Positions 41,937 through 49,340 of a stretch of DNA of 52,657 nt are shown one piece after another. Each line of letters opens with the position of its first letter. Position 1 is the first letter of the stretch. Under the pieces are notes generated by a model. The model made no database searches. It had not been told where the DNA came from and was given only the letters and a program-made list of their open reading frames with translations. The stretch is from Pseudomonadota bacterium. GTDB taxonomy: Bacteria; Pseudomonadota; Alphaproteobacteria; Rhizobiales; Xanthobacteraceae. The position numbers and the translations under genes were made by a program. The stretch spans positions 1-52,657 of the forward strand of contig QEVP01000024.1 in NCBI GenBank assembly GCA_003576765.1, written 5' to 3'.

Positions 41937-42536
41937 CTATTCATAACCATGCTCCACCGCCTCGCACTTGAAGCCGCGGGCCTGCTTTCCCGCCCTCTTG
42001 CGCTTTCGATAGGCGGCCTGCCGGCATTCATTGCCGCAATAGTGCATGTCGCTGCGGGTGGCGTTGATCGGCTTGCCGCACTCGATGCATGATCGGCCGG
42101 CGCGGGCGGCGGCGCGCATCAGACCACGGGGCAGCGGATACTTGCGTTTGAAGGTGCCGGCGCATTGAACCGAACAGCAACGCTTCTTTTCGGTGCCGGA
42201 TCGAACCGTAAAGGCGGCTTGGCAGACCGGGCATATTCGCGTGATTGGCCGGCGCGGATGCTTGCGGATGGTCTCGCCATAGCAGGCGGAAGAGCAAAAT
42301 TTCGCTGGCCGGTTCACCCGCCACTCCACGGGCTTACCGCAGACGGAGCAAGGCGGGCCGCTCTTTTGCTGTCGCCACTCGCGGTGTGCGGCGTTGCGGC
42401 ACTCCCGGCTGCAATAGCACCGGACGTAAGCACCAGCGAACTCTGTCAGCGATTTGCCGCATTGCCGGCAAAACGACGCAGCGTCGGCGGCTTCGGGCTT
42501 ATTCCAGTCGTCGTCTACCGGTCGAAACCCACCCAA
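41937..42536 (-). CDS. Four-module CxxC/CxxxC zinc-binding protein, unknown role
   Basis: A 199-aa basic protein built almost wholly of four repeated metal-binding modules: C23/C26-C42/C46, C63/C66-C81/C85, C102/C105-C121/C125 and C150/C153-C167/C171. Each is CxxC, 13-15 residues, then CxxxC, typically with an aromatic residue or Cys before the second pair (FCSSAC, YCGNEC). This resembles FCS/MYM/TRASH-type zinc knuckles, which bind nucleic acid or protein. The linkers are rich in Arg and Lys. It overlaps the preceding gene by 22 bases and is the last gene of the head operon. I recognise no specific family; roles as cargo, packaging factor or interference protein are all open. Confidence 0.75.
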   Translation of the reverse strand: MGGFRPVDDDWNKPEAADAASFCRQCGKSLTEFAGAYVRCYCSRECRNAAHREWRQQKSGPPCSVCGKPVEWRVNRPAKFCSSACYGETIRKHPRRPITRICPVCQAAFTVRSGTEKKRCCSVQCAGTFKRKYPLPRGLMRAAARAGRSCIECGKPINATRSDMHYCGNECRQAAYRKRKRAGKQARGFKCEAVEHGYE

Positions 42537-43018
42537 CTCTTGCGGCCTCCCGCCAGCAGTTTATGCACGGTGTCCTCGTTGGCGCGGCGGATTGCTGTAA
42601 GCCGGCTGCGGCGGACGCTGGAACAAACCTCCGAGCAATAGATTCGGTTTGTCCCGTCAATTTCCGGCAACTGCCGGCCACAATGCGCGCAACGAGTCCG
42701 TAGGACAGGTGCGAAGCCCTCCTGCGTCCACTCCGGCTGCCCTTGCTGCCATGTCGGCCGCTGCGTCCCGATCGATCGCAGCGCGGTGGCGACGATATCG
42801 GCCGCGATGGCGTCGGCCTCCTGCCAGCGCCAGCCTTGAGCGCACAGGCTTGACCGGATGCCGTGGCGGCACGACGCCTCAAAGGCAAACTTGGTCGGCT
42901 CGCCCGCTTCCAGGATGTTCGCCACGGTCGCCACCAGGTGCCGGCGACGGTCCTTGTTGAGCCGTCGCCGTGTGGCCTTCTCCGCGGCGCGCGGTGTCCA
43001 TGGCGTGCGTGCCAGCAT
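42515..43018 (-). CDS. Hypothetical island protein with one zinc module
   Basis: A 167-aa protein. The N-terminal 100 residues are helical and basic at first (RRRLNKDRRRH), followed by a distinctive segment (SLCAQGWRWQEADAIAADIVATALRSIG...RPTWQQGQPEW). A single zinc module then follows, C110/C113-C128/C132 (CxxC-x14-CxxxC), of the same spacing as the four in the next gene. The start lies nine bases after the portal stop. I have no family name. The WQEGQPE-like block looks conserved rather than random. It sits where tail genes would begin in a full phage. Confidence 0.7.
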   Translation of the reverse strand: MLARTPWTPRAAEKATRRRLNKDRRRHLVATVANILEAGEPTKFAFEASCRHGIRSSLCAQGWRWQEADAIAADIVATALRSIGTQRPTWQQGQPEWTQEGFAPVLRTRCAHCGRQLPEIDGTNRIYCSEVCSSVRRSRLTAIRRANEDTVHKLLAGGRKSWVGFDR

Positions 43019-43027
43019 GGCGACGCC

Positions 43028-44083
43028 TCACGCCGCGTTGCTGTTCGACCAATCCAGCATCGCCAGCGCCGCCTTGGCGTCGACGCCGGATTCCTTCGCC
43101 ATCGCCAGCCCCTGCACCAAGGTCGCGAATGCCCGCGCGCTGCCGCCGGCGTCAAAGGCTTGGGTCGGCCCCATGGTGTCGATGGTGACGGCGCCGCCCA
43201 GCTTCGCCTTGCATTCCTCGGCCAGCAGTTCGGCAATCGGCTGCAACGTCCATTGCGCCAGATGCCGTTGCGCCTCGCGGACAAGTGGTCCGGTGGTCGC
43301 GGCATTGAACAGGCCAGGCAGCACGCCGAATGCGCCACAGACCGCACCACGCGCCGCCTCTAGCGTTTCTGCGGTCATGCTGCGCTCAAGGTCGGGTGAC
43401 AGGCTGGCAGGCTTCCAATCCGTCTGCGGCACCGGACCGCCGGCCGCCGACACGGTGACGCTCTCCCGCAACAGGACGCGGCCGCGCTGGCCCCGGAATG
43501 AACGCCCCAACGCATTGGTGTCGGTTTCCGGTTGCTCCGGCATCGGCACGACCTGGCTGCCGATCGGTGCCAGCTCGAATACCTCGGCAAGCGCGCTTTC
43601 CACCGCATTCAACATGCCGGCCGTCAAGCTGGCGCGCTTCAAGGGTGCGGTTCCGTAATACGGCGCGGCGATATCGCAGCCGACACGAATATGGAGCACT
43701 TCGCCCGCCAGTGCGGTGGTCGACGTGCCGCCGCCGGCCTCGGGGATGCCGACACGGTACGCGGTCGGCCGACCGTTCCGGGTCCGCAAGTCCCAATCCG
43801 AGCACGGCACCAGCGCATCGCCATCGATCAGGAACACCGCTTCGCCACGCAAGGCGAGGGAACGGCCGATCAGCGCCAAGGCGCGGCGATCCAGCATCGG
43901 CGCGCCCTCGACCTGCGCCAGCGCGAACCCGTTCTCCCACAGACTGACACAGGATTGAGCGGTGGCGGTCAATTCCGCGATGCCGCGCCGGCCGCTGATA
44001 TAGCTTTCGCGCGCCGCGATGATTTCAGCGGTGAAACCGGATGCTGCCGACCGTTTTTCCGTCTTGCGCTTGAACGGCCACAT
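43028..44083 (-). CDS. Phage portal protein (HK97-type)
   Basis: Forms the twelve-fold ring at the capsid vertex through which DNA enters, 351 aa. It starts MWPFKRKTEKRSA, a common opening for HK97-type portals. It has SCVSLWENGFALAQVEG, LALRGEAVFLIDGDALVP, AGEVLHIRVGCDIAAPYYGTAPLKRA (the conserved I-H-I/V...G-x-S/A-P-L portal block) and ALREGAV-like stretches before FGVLPGLFNAATTGPLVREAQRHLAQWTLQPIA. The latter matches the portal pattern of an E/Q-rich helix followed by the WTLxPI clip. GGAGGG precedes the ATG. It is unusually placed after the capsid and connector. Confidence 0.87.
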   Translation of the reverse strand: MWPFKRKTEKRSAASGFTAEIIAARESYISGRRGIAELTATAQSCVSLWENGFALAQVEGAPMLDRRALALIGRSLALRGEAVFLIDGDALVPCSDWDLRTRNGRPTAYRVGIPEAGGGTSTTALAGEVLHIRVGCDIAAPYYGTAPLKRASLTAGMLNAVESALAEVFELAPIGSQVVPMPEQPETDTNALGRSFRGQRGRVLLRESVTVSAAGGPVPQTDWKPASLSPDLERSMTAETLEAARGAVCGAFGVLPGLFNAATTGPLVREAQRHLAQWTLQPIAELLAEECKAKLGGAVTIDTMGPTQAFDAGGSARAFATLVQGLAMAKESGVDAKAALAMLDWSNSNAA

Positions 44084-44084
44084 A

Positions 44085-44594
44085 TCATGCCCTCCGGTAG
44101 GAGCGCAGCAGGTCCGCCGCGCCGCTGTTCTGCATGGCCTGCGCCATCCATGACGATGCCCGCGAGCGTTCAACCTCGACACTGCCGGCGCGAACACGCT
44201 CGGACATTGCGCCCGGTGCCGTGATCTTGGTTGCCATGTACGTTGCCAGCCGTTGCGCCGCCTCCGCGACGACGGCGGGAACGCCACCACCGCCGGCCGT
44301 GCCGGTGACGCGATAAGGACCGCAGCCGGTCAGCCAATAACCGCCGCGCGGCGATGCGTCCGGCGTGATTTCGGACCATGCGCCATCGGCCCAAATCTCG
44401 ACCGTGGTGACGGTTGCCGGCGTGAGCGGTGGCACCCATTCCCCCGGCCCCTCGACAATCCACGTCACGCTGCGCTCGGTGAAGCGATGCGAGATATAGC
44501 TTTCCAGCCGCGCCCACACCGCATCGGGAATGGTAGGATCGAGCATCGGATAGGCTTCCGGCAGCGCCTCGACCTGTTCGACCGTGATCGCCAT
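44085..44594 (-). CDS. Phage head-tail connector (gp6-like)
   Basis: Adaptor of 169 aa predicted to bind below the portal. It starts MAITVEQVEALPEAYPMLDP and has LESYISHRFTERSVTWIVEGPGEW, a small beta domain (TVTTVEIWADGAWSEITPDA), then AAQRLATYMATKITAP and a Ser/Arg-rich helical end (SGSVEVERSRASSWMAQAMQNSGAADLLRSYRRA). The C-terminal SGAADLLRSYRR pattern is typical of gp6-like adaptors. GGAGG eight bases before the ATG at 44594 decides this start over an ATG at 44609. One base separates it from the portal gene. Confidence 0.75.
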   Translation of the reverse strand: MAITVEQVEALPEAYPMLDPTIPDAVWARLESYISHRFTERSVTWIVEGPGEWVPPLTPATVTTVEIWADGAWSEITPDASPRGGYWLTGCGPYRVTGTAGGGGVPAVVAEAAQRLATYMATKITAPGAMSERVRAGSVEVERSRASSWMAQAMQNSGAADLLRSYRRA

Positions 44595-44596
44595 CG

Positions 44597-45142
44597 TTAA
44601 AGCCTCCATCGTGCAAGAGCGTGCGACTTTGGTGCCGGTGCCGTCAGTAATGTTGGCTGCCAGTTGCGCGCCTCGATCTGCGCCGCCGCATAGGCCGGCT
44701 TCGTCACCGCTGAAAATTCGGATACCGCCGCGGTCGTGATGGTCCGCAGCACGCCGCCGCCGCGACGTTCGATCCGCTCGCCACCGGCCGGAACGCGAAA
44801 GCCGGGCGATAGGCCACGGATCAACCCGGCCGCGTTTGCCGCAAGGAAGTCTTTGGCCCAGCTTGTGCCGCCGTCGACCGTCGCGGTGATTTCAAGCGCA
44901 CTATCGCTATCGCGTAGCGTGAGGGTGCCGGCCGCGCGCGATGCCAGCGGCTTGCCCATGTCATGACCCAGCAACAGCAACACGTCACTGCCACCGTCGA
45001 CCGATGCCGCGAAGGCGCGGGATGCGAACACCTCGCGCCGCCCCGGCGCCAACTCGGTTTCGGTGTTGTAGGGGAAGGATGCGCGAAGGCGAGTTGTCCC
45101 GCCCTCGCTGCGAACCTCGATCCCGGTGAAGGCGTACAGCAT
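44597..45142 (-). CDS. HK97-family prohead protease
   Basis: Serine protease of peptidase family U35 that matures the capsid, 181 aa. It has the family layout FEGIEV-like start (MLYAFTGIEVRSEGG), EVFASRAFAASV, the catalytic His in LLLLGHDMGKPLAS (H60), SALEITATV, and the catalytic Ser in IRGLSPGFRVP (S112), followed by EFSAVTKPAY. The ATG comes two bases after the capsid stop. In most HK97-type modules the protease lies upstream of the capsid gene; here it is downstream. Confidence 0.9.
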   Translation of the reverse strand: MLYAFTGIEVRSEGGTTRLRASFPYNTETELAPGRREVFASRAFAASVDGGSDVLLLLGHDMGKPLASRAAGTLTLRDSDSALEITATVDGGTSWAKDFLAANAAGLIRGLSPGFRVPAGGERIERRGGGVLRTITTAAVSEFSAVTKPAYAAAQIEARNWQPTLLTAPAPKSHALARWRL

Positions 45143-45144
45143 GA

Positions 45145-46410
45145 TTAGCCGCCGCTTGCTTCGGACTGAACGCCGGTCAGGATCTGCAATTGCTCCGCGC
45201 GCGACACGGTAACGTCCATCGTGGCAAGTGCGGTCAATCGCAACCCGCCCGATGCCGCGTCGGAATAGACATCGCGGATAAGATCGATCGCGCCCCAGGT
45301 GCCGACAAAGATCGGCGCCACACCGCCGACAGTGGTTGTCAGCAATGCCTTGGATGCCTTCGGCGTGCCGGCCGGTGCGACAAGAGCATTCGACGACATG
45401 ACAGGCGAAGCGATGTTCTTCACCAGTCGGTCCCATTCCGAAACCGCCGTCGACGTAATCAGCGTGCCGTCCATGAAGTCGAACACCTCCGGCCGGATCA
45501 GCAGATTGACCGAACCCGGACCGCTCGCCGCATTCGCGGTCATGAAGCGGACCACGGCCGAACGGAACGCCGCCCACGACGCCGCAGCATTGACGCCGGT
45601 GGACGTGATACCGTAGCTGCCGACCATGACGCCGGATGGTTCTCCGCTAGCGCCGGCGCCCTGAAACACCGCCTTATCCATGCCGACGGCAAGGCAGCCG
45701 TTCATGTCACGGCGCACCGCCTGTTCCAGCGCGTCACCGGACTGTTTCAGCGCCTTGCGCGTCACCTTCATCGTGATGCCATAGGTGCTATCCGGCGACA
45801 GCGACCGATTGGACGTGCTGTAGGCGGTCGGTCCAGCCACCGCGCCGGTTTCCGATGCGGCCCACCCCGCCGTCACTGCGGACGACGTGATCGGATATTC
45901 ATTCGTGCCCTGCGCAATGTTGATGAACCGCGTTCCCATGCGGCCGGCCACGCTGTCCGCGAAAATGCGATCAATGATCGGCGCGGTAAACACCGGATCA
46001 GGCGTGCCGCTGGCGACGGTTTCGCCGGCGCGGATTTCCAACGCCTCATATGGCACCGGAACGCCGCGATAGCCGCCATGGCTGCGAAGCTCGGCCACGA
46101 TTTCGGCGGTGGCGCCGTCGATTTTCGCACCTTCATCAAGATGCAACGCGACCTGCCGCAGTTCAAACTTGCCGATCAGGTCCGCATATTCGCGGTCGCA
46201 ACGGGTTTCCAGTTCGCCCTTGGCTTCGCGGCGCTCCTCGTCCTCCGCGATCAGCGCGGCGCGATAGCGCGTTTCGTTGCTGCGATATTCCGCATCCATG
46301 GTTTCCATGGAACGGGTTTCGTCCTCGGTCGGCTTATCCTTACCGACAAGCGCGGCAAGCGCCTGACGGATCTCAGACTGGCGACGTTGAATTTTCACGC
46401 TCTCAAGCAT
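45145..46410 (-). CDS. Major capsid protein (HK97 fold)
   Basis: Shell protein of 421 aa. Residues 1-105 are a charged, coiled-coil scaffolding-like delta domain (RQSEIRQALAAL...EYRSNETRYRAALIAEDEERREAKGELE), presumably cut off by the protease. The mature HK97-fold part follows, with GTRFINIAQGTNEYPI, ASETGAVAGPTAYSTSNRSLSPDSTYGITMKVTRKALKQSG and DKAVFQGAGASGEPSGVM. The ATG at 46410 has AAGGAA at seven bases; the start lies inside the end of the HNH gene. A longer reading upstream (36 bases) is less likely. Confidence 0.93.
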   Translation of the reverse strand: MLESVKIQRRQSEIRQALAALVGKDKPTEDETRSMETMDAEYRSNETRYRAALIAEDEERREAKGELETRCDREYADLIGKFELRQVALHLDEGAKIDGATAEIVAELRSHGGYRGVPVPYEALEIRAGETVASGTPDPVFTAPIIDRIFADSVAGRMGTRFINIAQGTNEYPITSSAVTAGWAASETGAVAGPTAYSTSNRSLSPDSTYGITMKVTRKALKQSGDALEQAVRRDMNGCLAVGMDKAVFQGAGASGEPSGVMVGSYGITSTGVNAAASWAAFRSAVVRFMTANAASGPGSVNLLIRPEVFDFMDGTLITSTAVSEWDRLVKNIASPVMSSNALVAPAGTPKASKALLTTTVGGVAPIFVGTWGAIDLIRDVYSDAASGGLRLTALATMDVTVSRAEQLQILTGVQSEASGG

Positions 46411-46709
46411 GACGGTATTTCCTTGTGTTTGAGAAGATCGCGCCACCGTTGGCGCTCAGGATCGAGTGGCGCGAAACCAACCTCGATTGCGGTTTTCCGG
46501 GCATGGCAGCCCGGACAAAGGCTTTGCAGATTGGAGAGGTCGAACGACAATTCCGGGTGCGAGCGAATGGGCTTGACGTGATCCACCTCAAGCCGGCCAC
46601 GCGCACCGCATTTGACGCAGCGGAATCCGTCGCGGCGCTTCGCCTGCAACCGCACGGCAGCCCATTGTTGCGATCGGTAAACGGATGCGCCGTGCTTCCT
46701 TATGCCCAT
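46395..46709 (-). CDS. HNH endonuclease
   Basis: Small phage-type HNH nuclease of 104 aa. Metal and active-site residues are in CVKCGARGRLEVDHVKPIRSHPEL...NLQSLCPGCHARKT: two CxxC pairs, the DH of the H-motif, and the final HARK. HNH nucleases of this size commonly sit next to the terminase genes of HK97-like phages and satellites and are needed for cos-type cutting. Here the gene lies between terminase and capsid rather than before the terminase, overlapping the terminase end by 10 bases and the capsid start by 16. Confidence 0.88.
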   Translation of the reverse strand: MGIRKHGASVYRSQQWAAVRLQAKRRDGFRCVKCGARGRLEVDHVKPIRSHPELSFDLSNLQSLCPGCHARKTAIEVGFAPLDPERQRWRDLLKHKEIPSCLRA

Positions 46710-48313
46710 ATCGCCGCCCTCGCTGTCTTGACGGGACGGGCAACGCGGCGCGCACCTTCCGCAACGGCAAGCACGGTTGCCGCCACAGCATCGATGCGCC
46801 CAAGGGAACGGGCTTTCGCCAGCTTGTGATTACCGGCCGGATCAACGAGCGTGATCGCATCAGAAAATGCCGATCGCAGCAGCAGCGTCGGCCGGGCTTT
46901 CACATGACCGTCAAACAGCGCGCGGCGGAAACGCTCGATATCTTCGGAACCGTCCTTCCAGCCAAACCCGCGCCAGATGAAAGGAACGCGAAGGCTTGCC
47001 GCTGCCATCGCCTCAACAAATTCGGCATGTCGGAAACGATCGCCGACGATGCAAGCAATCGACGCACCGTCGGCAATCTTCATCACCTCGGCAAGCCATG
47101 GGCCGGGCGGGACCGTGTTGTCCCCCAGCGTGAACAACTCGCCGCGTTCTTGCATCTCGACATAGCGCCCGGACACGCCGTCGGATGCGCCGCGATCGGC
47201 AAGGCCGGGCTTGGCGGGAAAGGTTCCGACAGCTTCAAGCCGTCCCGTTGATGGCCAATAGAACGCCGCCGCCGACATAGACCGGCTGCCACCAAGATCG
47301 ATGCCAAGGATGCATTCGCCCTCGCGTGCCGGCAGCGCATCCGGCGCGACCTCCGCGGACAACCATTCGTCGACCGTCACAAGGACGGAACGGTCCTCGG
47401 TGCTGACACGCTCATTACGGTTGAGATTCCGAAACGACGACAACGCCGAACCGCCGCGTGCGATGGCGCGCCGGGCTTGTGCCTGCAACCATTCCACGCT
47501 CGCGCCGATACCCTCGACAGCGCCAGGATTCGCGATCAGCAGGCTTTCCGCATCATCGGCAGGAAGGCCGAACGGCGGCCGGTGTTCCTGCACATATGTC
47601 CCCGGCGGCGGCTCATCCATCCATCGCGAGAACGTGTTGGCGTCATCCGGTGCCGACGTCGAGATAATCAGCGCCTTGCCGTTGCGCTTGCCCAGACCGG
47701 ACAAGATCGCGTTTTCCAGCATGTCGCCCTTTTCCCGCTCCCATGCTGCACGCTCATCGAGGATTGCCAGCGTCGGCGCGCCGCCAAGGATCGATCGGCC
47801 ATCGGCCGCGATACACCGCGCCAGCCCGCCACCGTTGCCGCTGTATTCGACCTCAAGGCGCGAACCGCGCCGGACCGTGAATAGCTCGCGCTTGGCTTTC
47901 GGCAGACTTTCGATGAAGCCGACAAGGAAATTAAACGCCGTCTTGGCCTGGTCGCGGTTGCGCGCCGCGAACAGAATTTCCCGCTTTGGCTGTTTGTCCC
48001 ATGCGCCCATGAGACTGCCCAGCGCGATGCCGGCCGCCGTGGCCGTTTTCGAATTTCCGCGACCGATTGAAAGAACCGCGACCATGTTGGCGGGATCAAG
48101 CGCCCCGGCCACGAATTGCTTCTGGAATTTTGCCAGCTTCAACGGTTGGCCGGCCTTCGGTCCCTCGGGAATTTTCAACGTTTCAAGGAACGCAATGGCG
48201 ATTTCTGCTGCCGACTTTTCCCCAGATTTTTTCGGGAGAGGGAAAGAAGCAGTTGGGCCGTCGGTCTTCCGTCCTGTGCGCTTCTTCGGCATTGGCACCG
48301 GACGCGCGGTCAT
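46700..48313 (-). CDS. Phage terminase large subunit
   Basis: Packaging motor of 537 aa. The N-terminal ATPase has a Walker A-like SIGRGNSKT (82-90), Walker B LAILDE (182-187) and the coupling segment GKALIISTSAPD. The C-terminal RNase-H-like nuclease has CILGIDLGGSRSMSAAAFYW and the late aspartate in LGRIDAVAA. It begins with a basic tail (MTARPVPMPKKRTGRKTDG). The start at 48313 overlaps the neck-like gene by ATGA; longer upstream starts fall inside that gene. No obvious small terminase subunit is encoded next to it. Confidence 0.92.
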   Translation of the reverse strand: MTARPVPMPKKRTGRKTDGPTASFPLPKKSGEKSAAEIAIAFLETLKIPEGPKAGQPLKLAKFQKQFVAGALDPANMVAVLSIGRGNSKTATAAGIALGSLMGAWDKQPKREILFAARNRDQAKTAFNFLVGFIESLPKAKRELFTVRRGSRLEVEYSGNGGGLARCIAADGRSILGGAPTLAILDERAAWEREKGDMLENAILSGLGKRNGKALIISTSAPDDANTFSRWMDEPPPGTYVQEHRPPFGLPADDAESLLIANPGAVEGIGASVEWLQAQARRAIARGGSALSSFRNLNRNERVSTEDRSVLVTVDEWLSAEVAPDALPAREGECILGIDLGGSRSMSAAAFYWPSTGRLEAVGTFPAKPGLADRGASDGVSGRYVEMQERGELFTLGDNTVPPGPWLAEVMKIADGASIACIVGDRFRHAEFVEAMAAASLRVPFIWRGFGWKDGSEDIERFRRALFDGHVKARPTLLLRSAFSDAITLVDPAGNHKLAKARSLGRIDAVAATVLAVAEGARRVARPVKTARAAIWA

Positions 48314-48675
48314 GGCAGCGCGCCGGTGTTGGCGCACTGGCAGATGAACCAGCACCCGGCCGGGTCGACTTCGATCTCGGTGATGATCCACCACTCGCCC
48401 TCAATGCTGATCTTGTCGAGGCGCTGCGGCGCGATGGCGCAAGACGACGCAAGGATTTCGATCTTGGCATCGGTACGGGGAATGCCGCTCAAACCGGCGA
48501 GAACACTATTGAACGAACCGCGTAGACCCTCGAACGCGTGAGGCGCCCAAGTGCCGGGAAGCTGGTTGCCATAACCGTCGTCTCCGCCCGGCGTCTCGCG
48601 ATAGAGCGTGCCAGCGCGCAATACGCCGGACAAGGCTGCGCCGACATCGGTCGCAAGATCGTCAAGGATCGACAT
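48310..48675 (-). CDS. Phage head-completion/neck-like protein (tentative)
   Basis: A 121-aa protein starting MSILDDLATDVGAALSGVLRAGTLYRE, with a YGNQLPGTWAPHAFEGLRG segment and ending in a beta-rich part (QRLDKISIEGEWWIITEIEVDPAGCWFICQCA). This layout, a short helix followed by an OB-like barrel, resembles small neck or head-closure proteins of siphophages. The assignment rests on pattern only. It is coupled to terminase by an ATGA overlap. Its place before the terminase gene is unusual for a neck protein, so a packaging role cannot be excluded. Confidence 0.6.
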   Translation of the reverse strand: MSILDDLATDVGAALSGVLRAGTLYRETPGGDDGYGNQLPGTWAPHAFEGLRGSFNSVLAGLSGIPRTDAKIEILASSCAIAPQRLDKISIEGEWWIITEIEVDPAGCWFICQCANTGALP

Positions 48676-48726
48676 GCACCGAATTTACCGGCGCGCCGCC
48701 GCGCTTCGCTACAGGAGGTCGGGACA

Positions 48727-49008
48727 TCAGACCCTAACCCGATTGATGATCGGGACGTTGCCCCAACCTTCCGAACAATCACGGGCTGCATCTTGGGCGG
48801 CAGCATAGGATGATCCGTCCCATAGGATCACTTCTCCGCCTAATTCCGGGTCGATCACGCTAACAAAATACCAACGAAGCCCTAGCGGATGCGCTACTTC
48901 CTCAATTCCGCGTTCGGATTCCGTGACCGTCTTCGAAATTATGCTGCTCTCAATGATCACGCAGGGCCGCACGACGATGGGAAAGTTGATGACGTGGCCC
49001 ATAATCAT
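48727..49008 (-). CDS. Hypothetical island protein
   Basis: A 93-aa protein with a hydrophobic beta-rich start (VINFPIVVRPCVIIESSIIS) and a C-terminal part (PLGLRWYFVSVID...ILWDGSSYAAAQDAARDCSEGW) in which an aromatic/Gly turn leads into an amphipathic helix. No known family is recognised. It is coupled to the winged-helix gene by ATGA and is the last gene of the early block. Only 51 bases separate it from the neck-like gene. Confidence 0.65.
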   Translation of the reverse strand: MIMGHVINFPIVVRPCVIIESSIISKTVTESERGIEEVAHPLGLRWYFVSVIDPELGGEVILWDGSSYAAAQDAARDCSEGWGNVPIINRVRV

Positions 49009-49340
49009 TCCCCGGTGCTGGTGTCAGCGTCATTCGGGCGCGCTGGCGCCGGCGACCAGGTGCTTGCGGTCATGCCGCTGGAGTTGCACCGCCGGTCATT
49101 GGCGCGACGAATCTCGCCCATGCGATGAAGCTCGGAAACGCGCGGCCGGACGGTCAGGATCGACATGCCGAGCGCGGCGGCAACTTCGTCGGCCGTCACC
49201 GGCGCCGTGGCGTTGGCGATGACGCCGAGAACGGAATCGCGGATGCGAGGCGCACGCGGCGCAATGGCATCGGCCGCATCCTCGGACGGACCGCTTGCCT
49301 TAAAGCCGGGTGCATCGGGATATATACGTTCCTGGGTCAT
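49005..49340 (-). CDS. Winged-helix DNA-binding protein
   Basis: A 111-aa protein. Residues about 33-80 (IRDSVLGVIANATAPVTADEVAAALGMSILTVRPRVSELHRMGEIRR) form a clear winged helix-turn-helix of the MarR/Penicillinase-repressor-like kind; both ends are disordered. The gene is coupled on both sides by ATGA overlaps and follows the replication-type gene, so a role in replication or its control is likely. The C-terminal tail (SPAPARPNDADTSTGE) is low-complexity. Confidence 0.75.
   Translation of the reverse strand: MTQERIYPDAPGFKASGPSEDAADAIAPRAPRIRDSVLGVIANATAPVTADEVAAALGMSILTVRPRVSELHRMGEIRRANDRRCNSSGMTASTWSPAPARPNDADTSTGE

Noticed and set aside
42858..43658. Plus-strand open frames over the portal gene
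   Set aside because: They are shadows of the portal and its neighbour, with Ser/Arg/Pro-rich translations and no ribosome sites.
43028..48675. Gene transfer agent cluster
   Set aside because: Alphaproteobacterial GTAs have a fixed cluster with tail genes and no integrase or att repeats; this element has att sites, an integrase and no tails.
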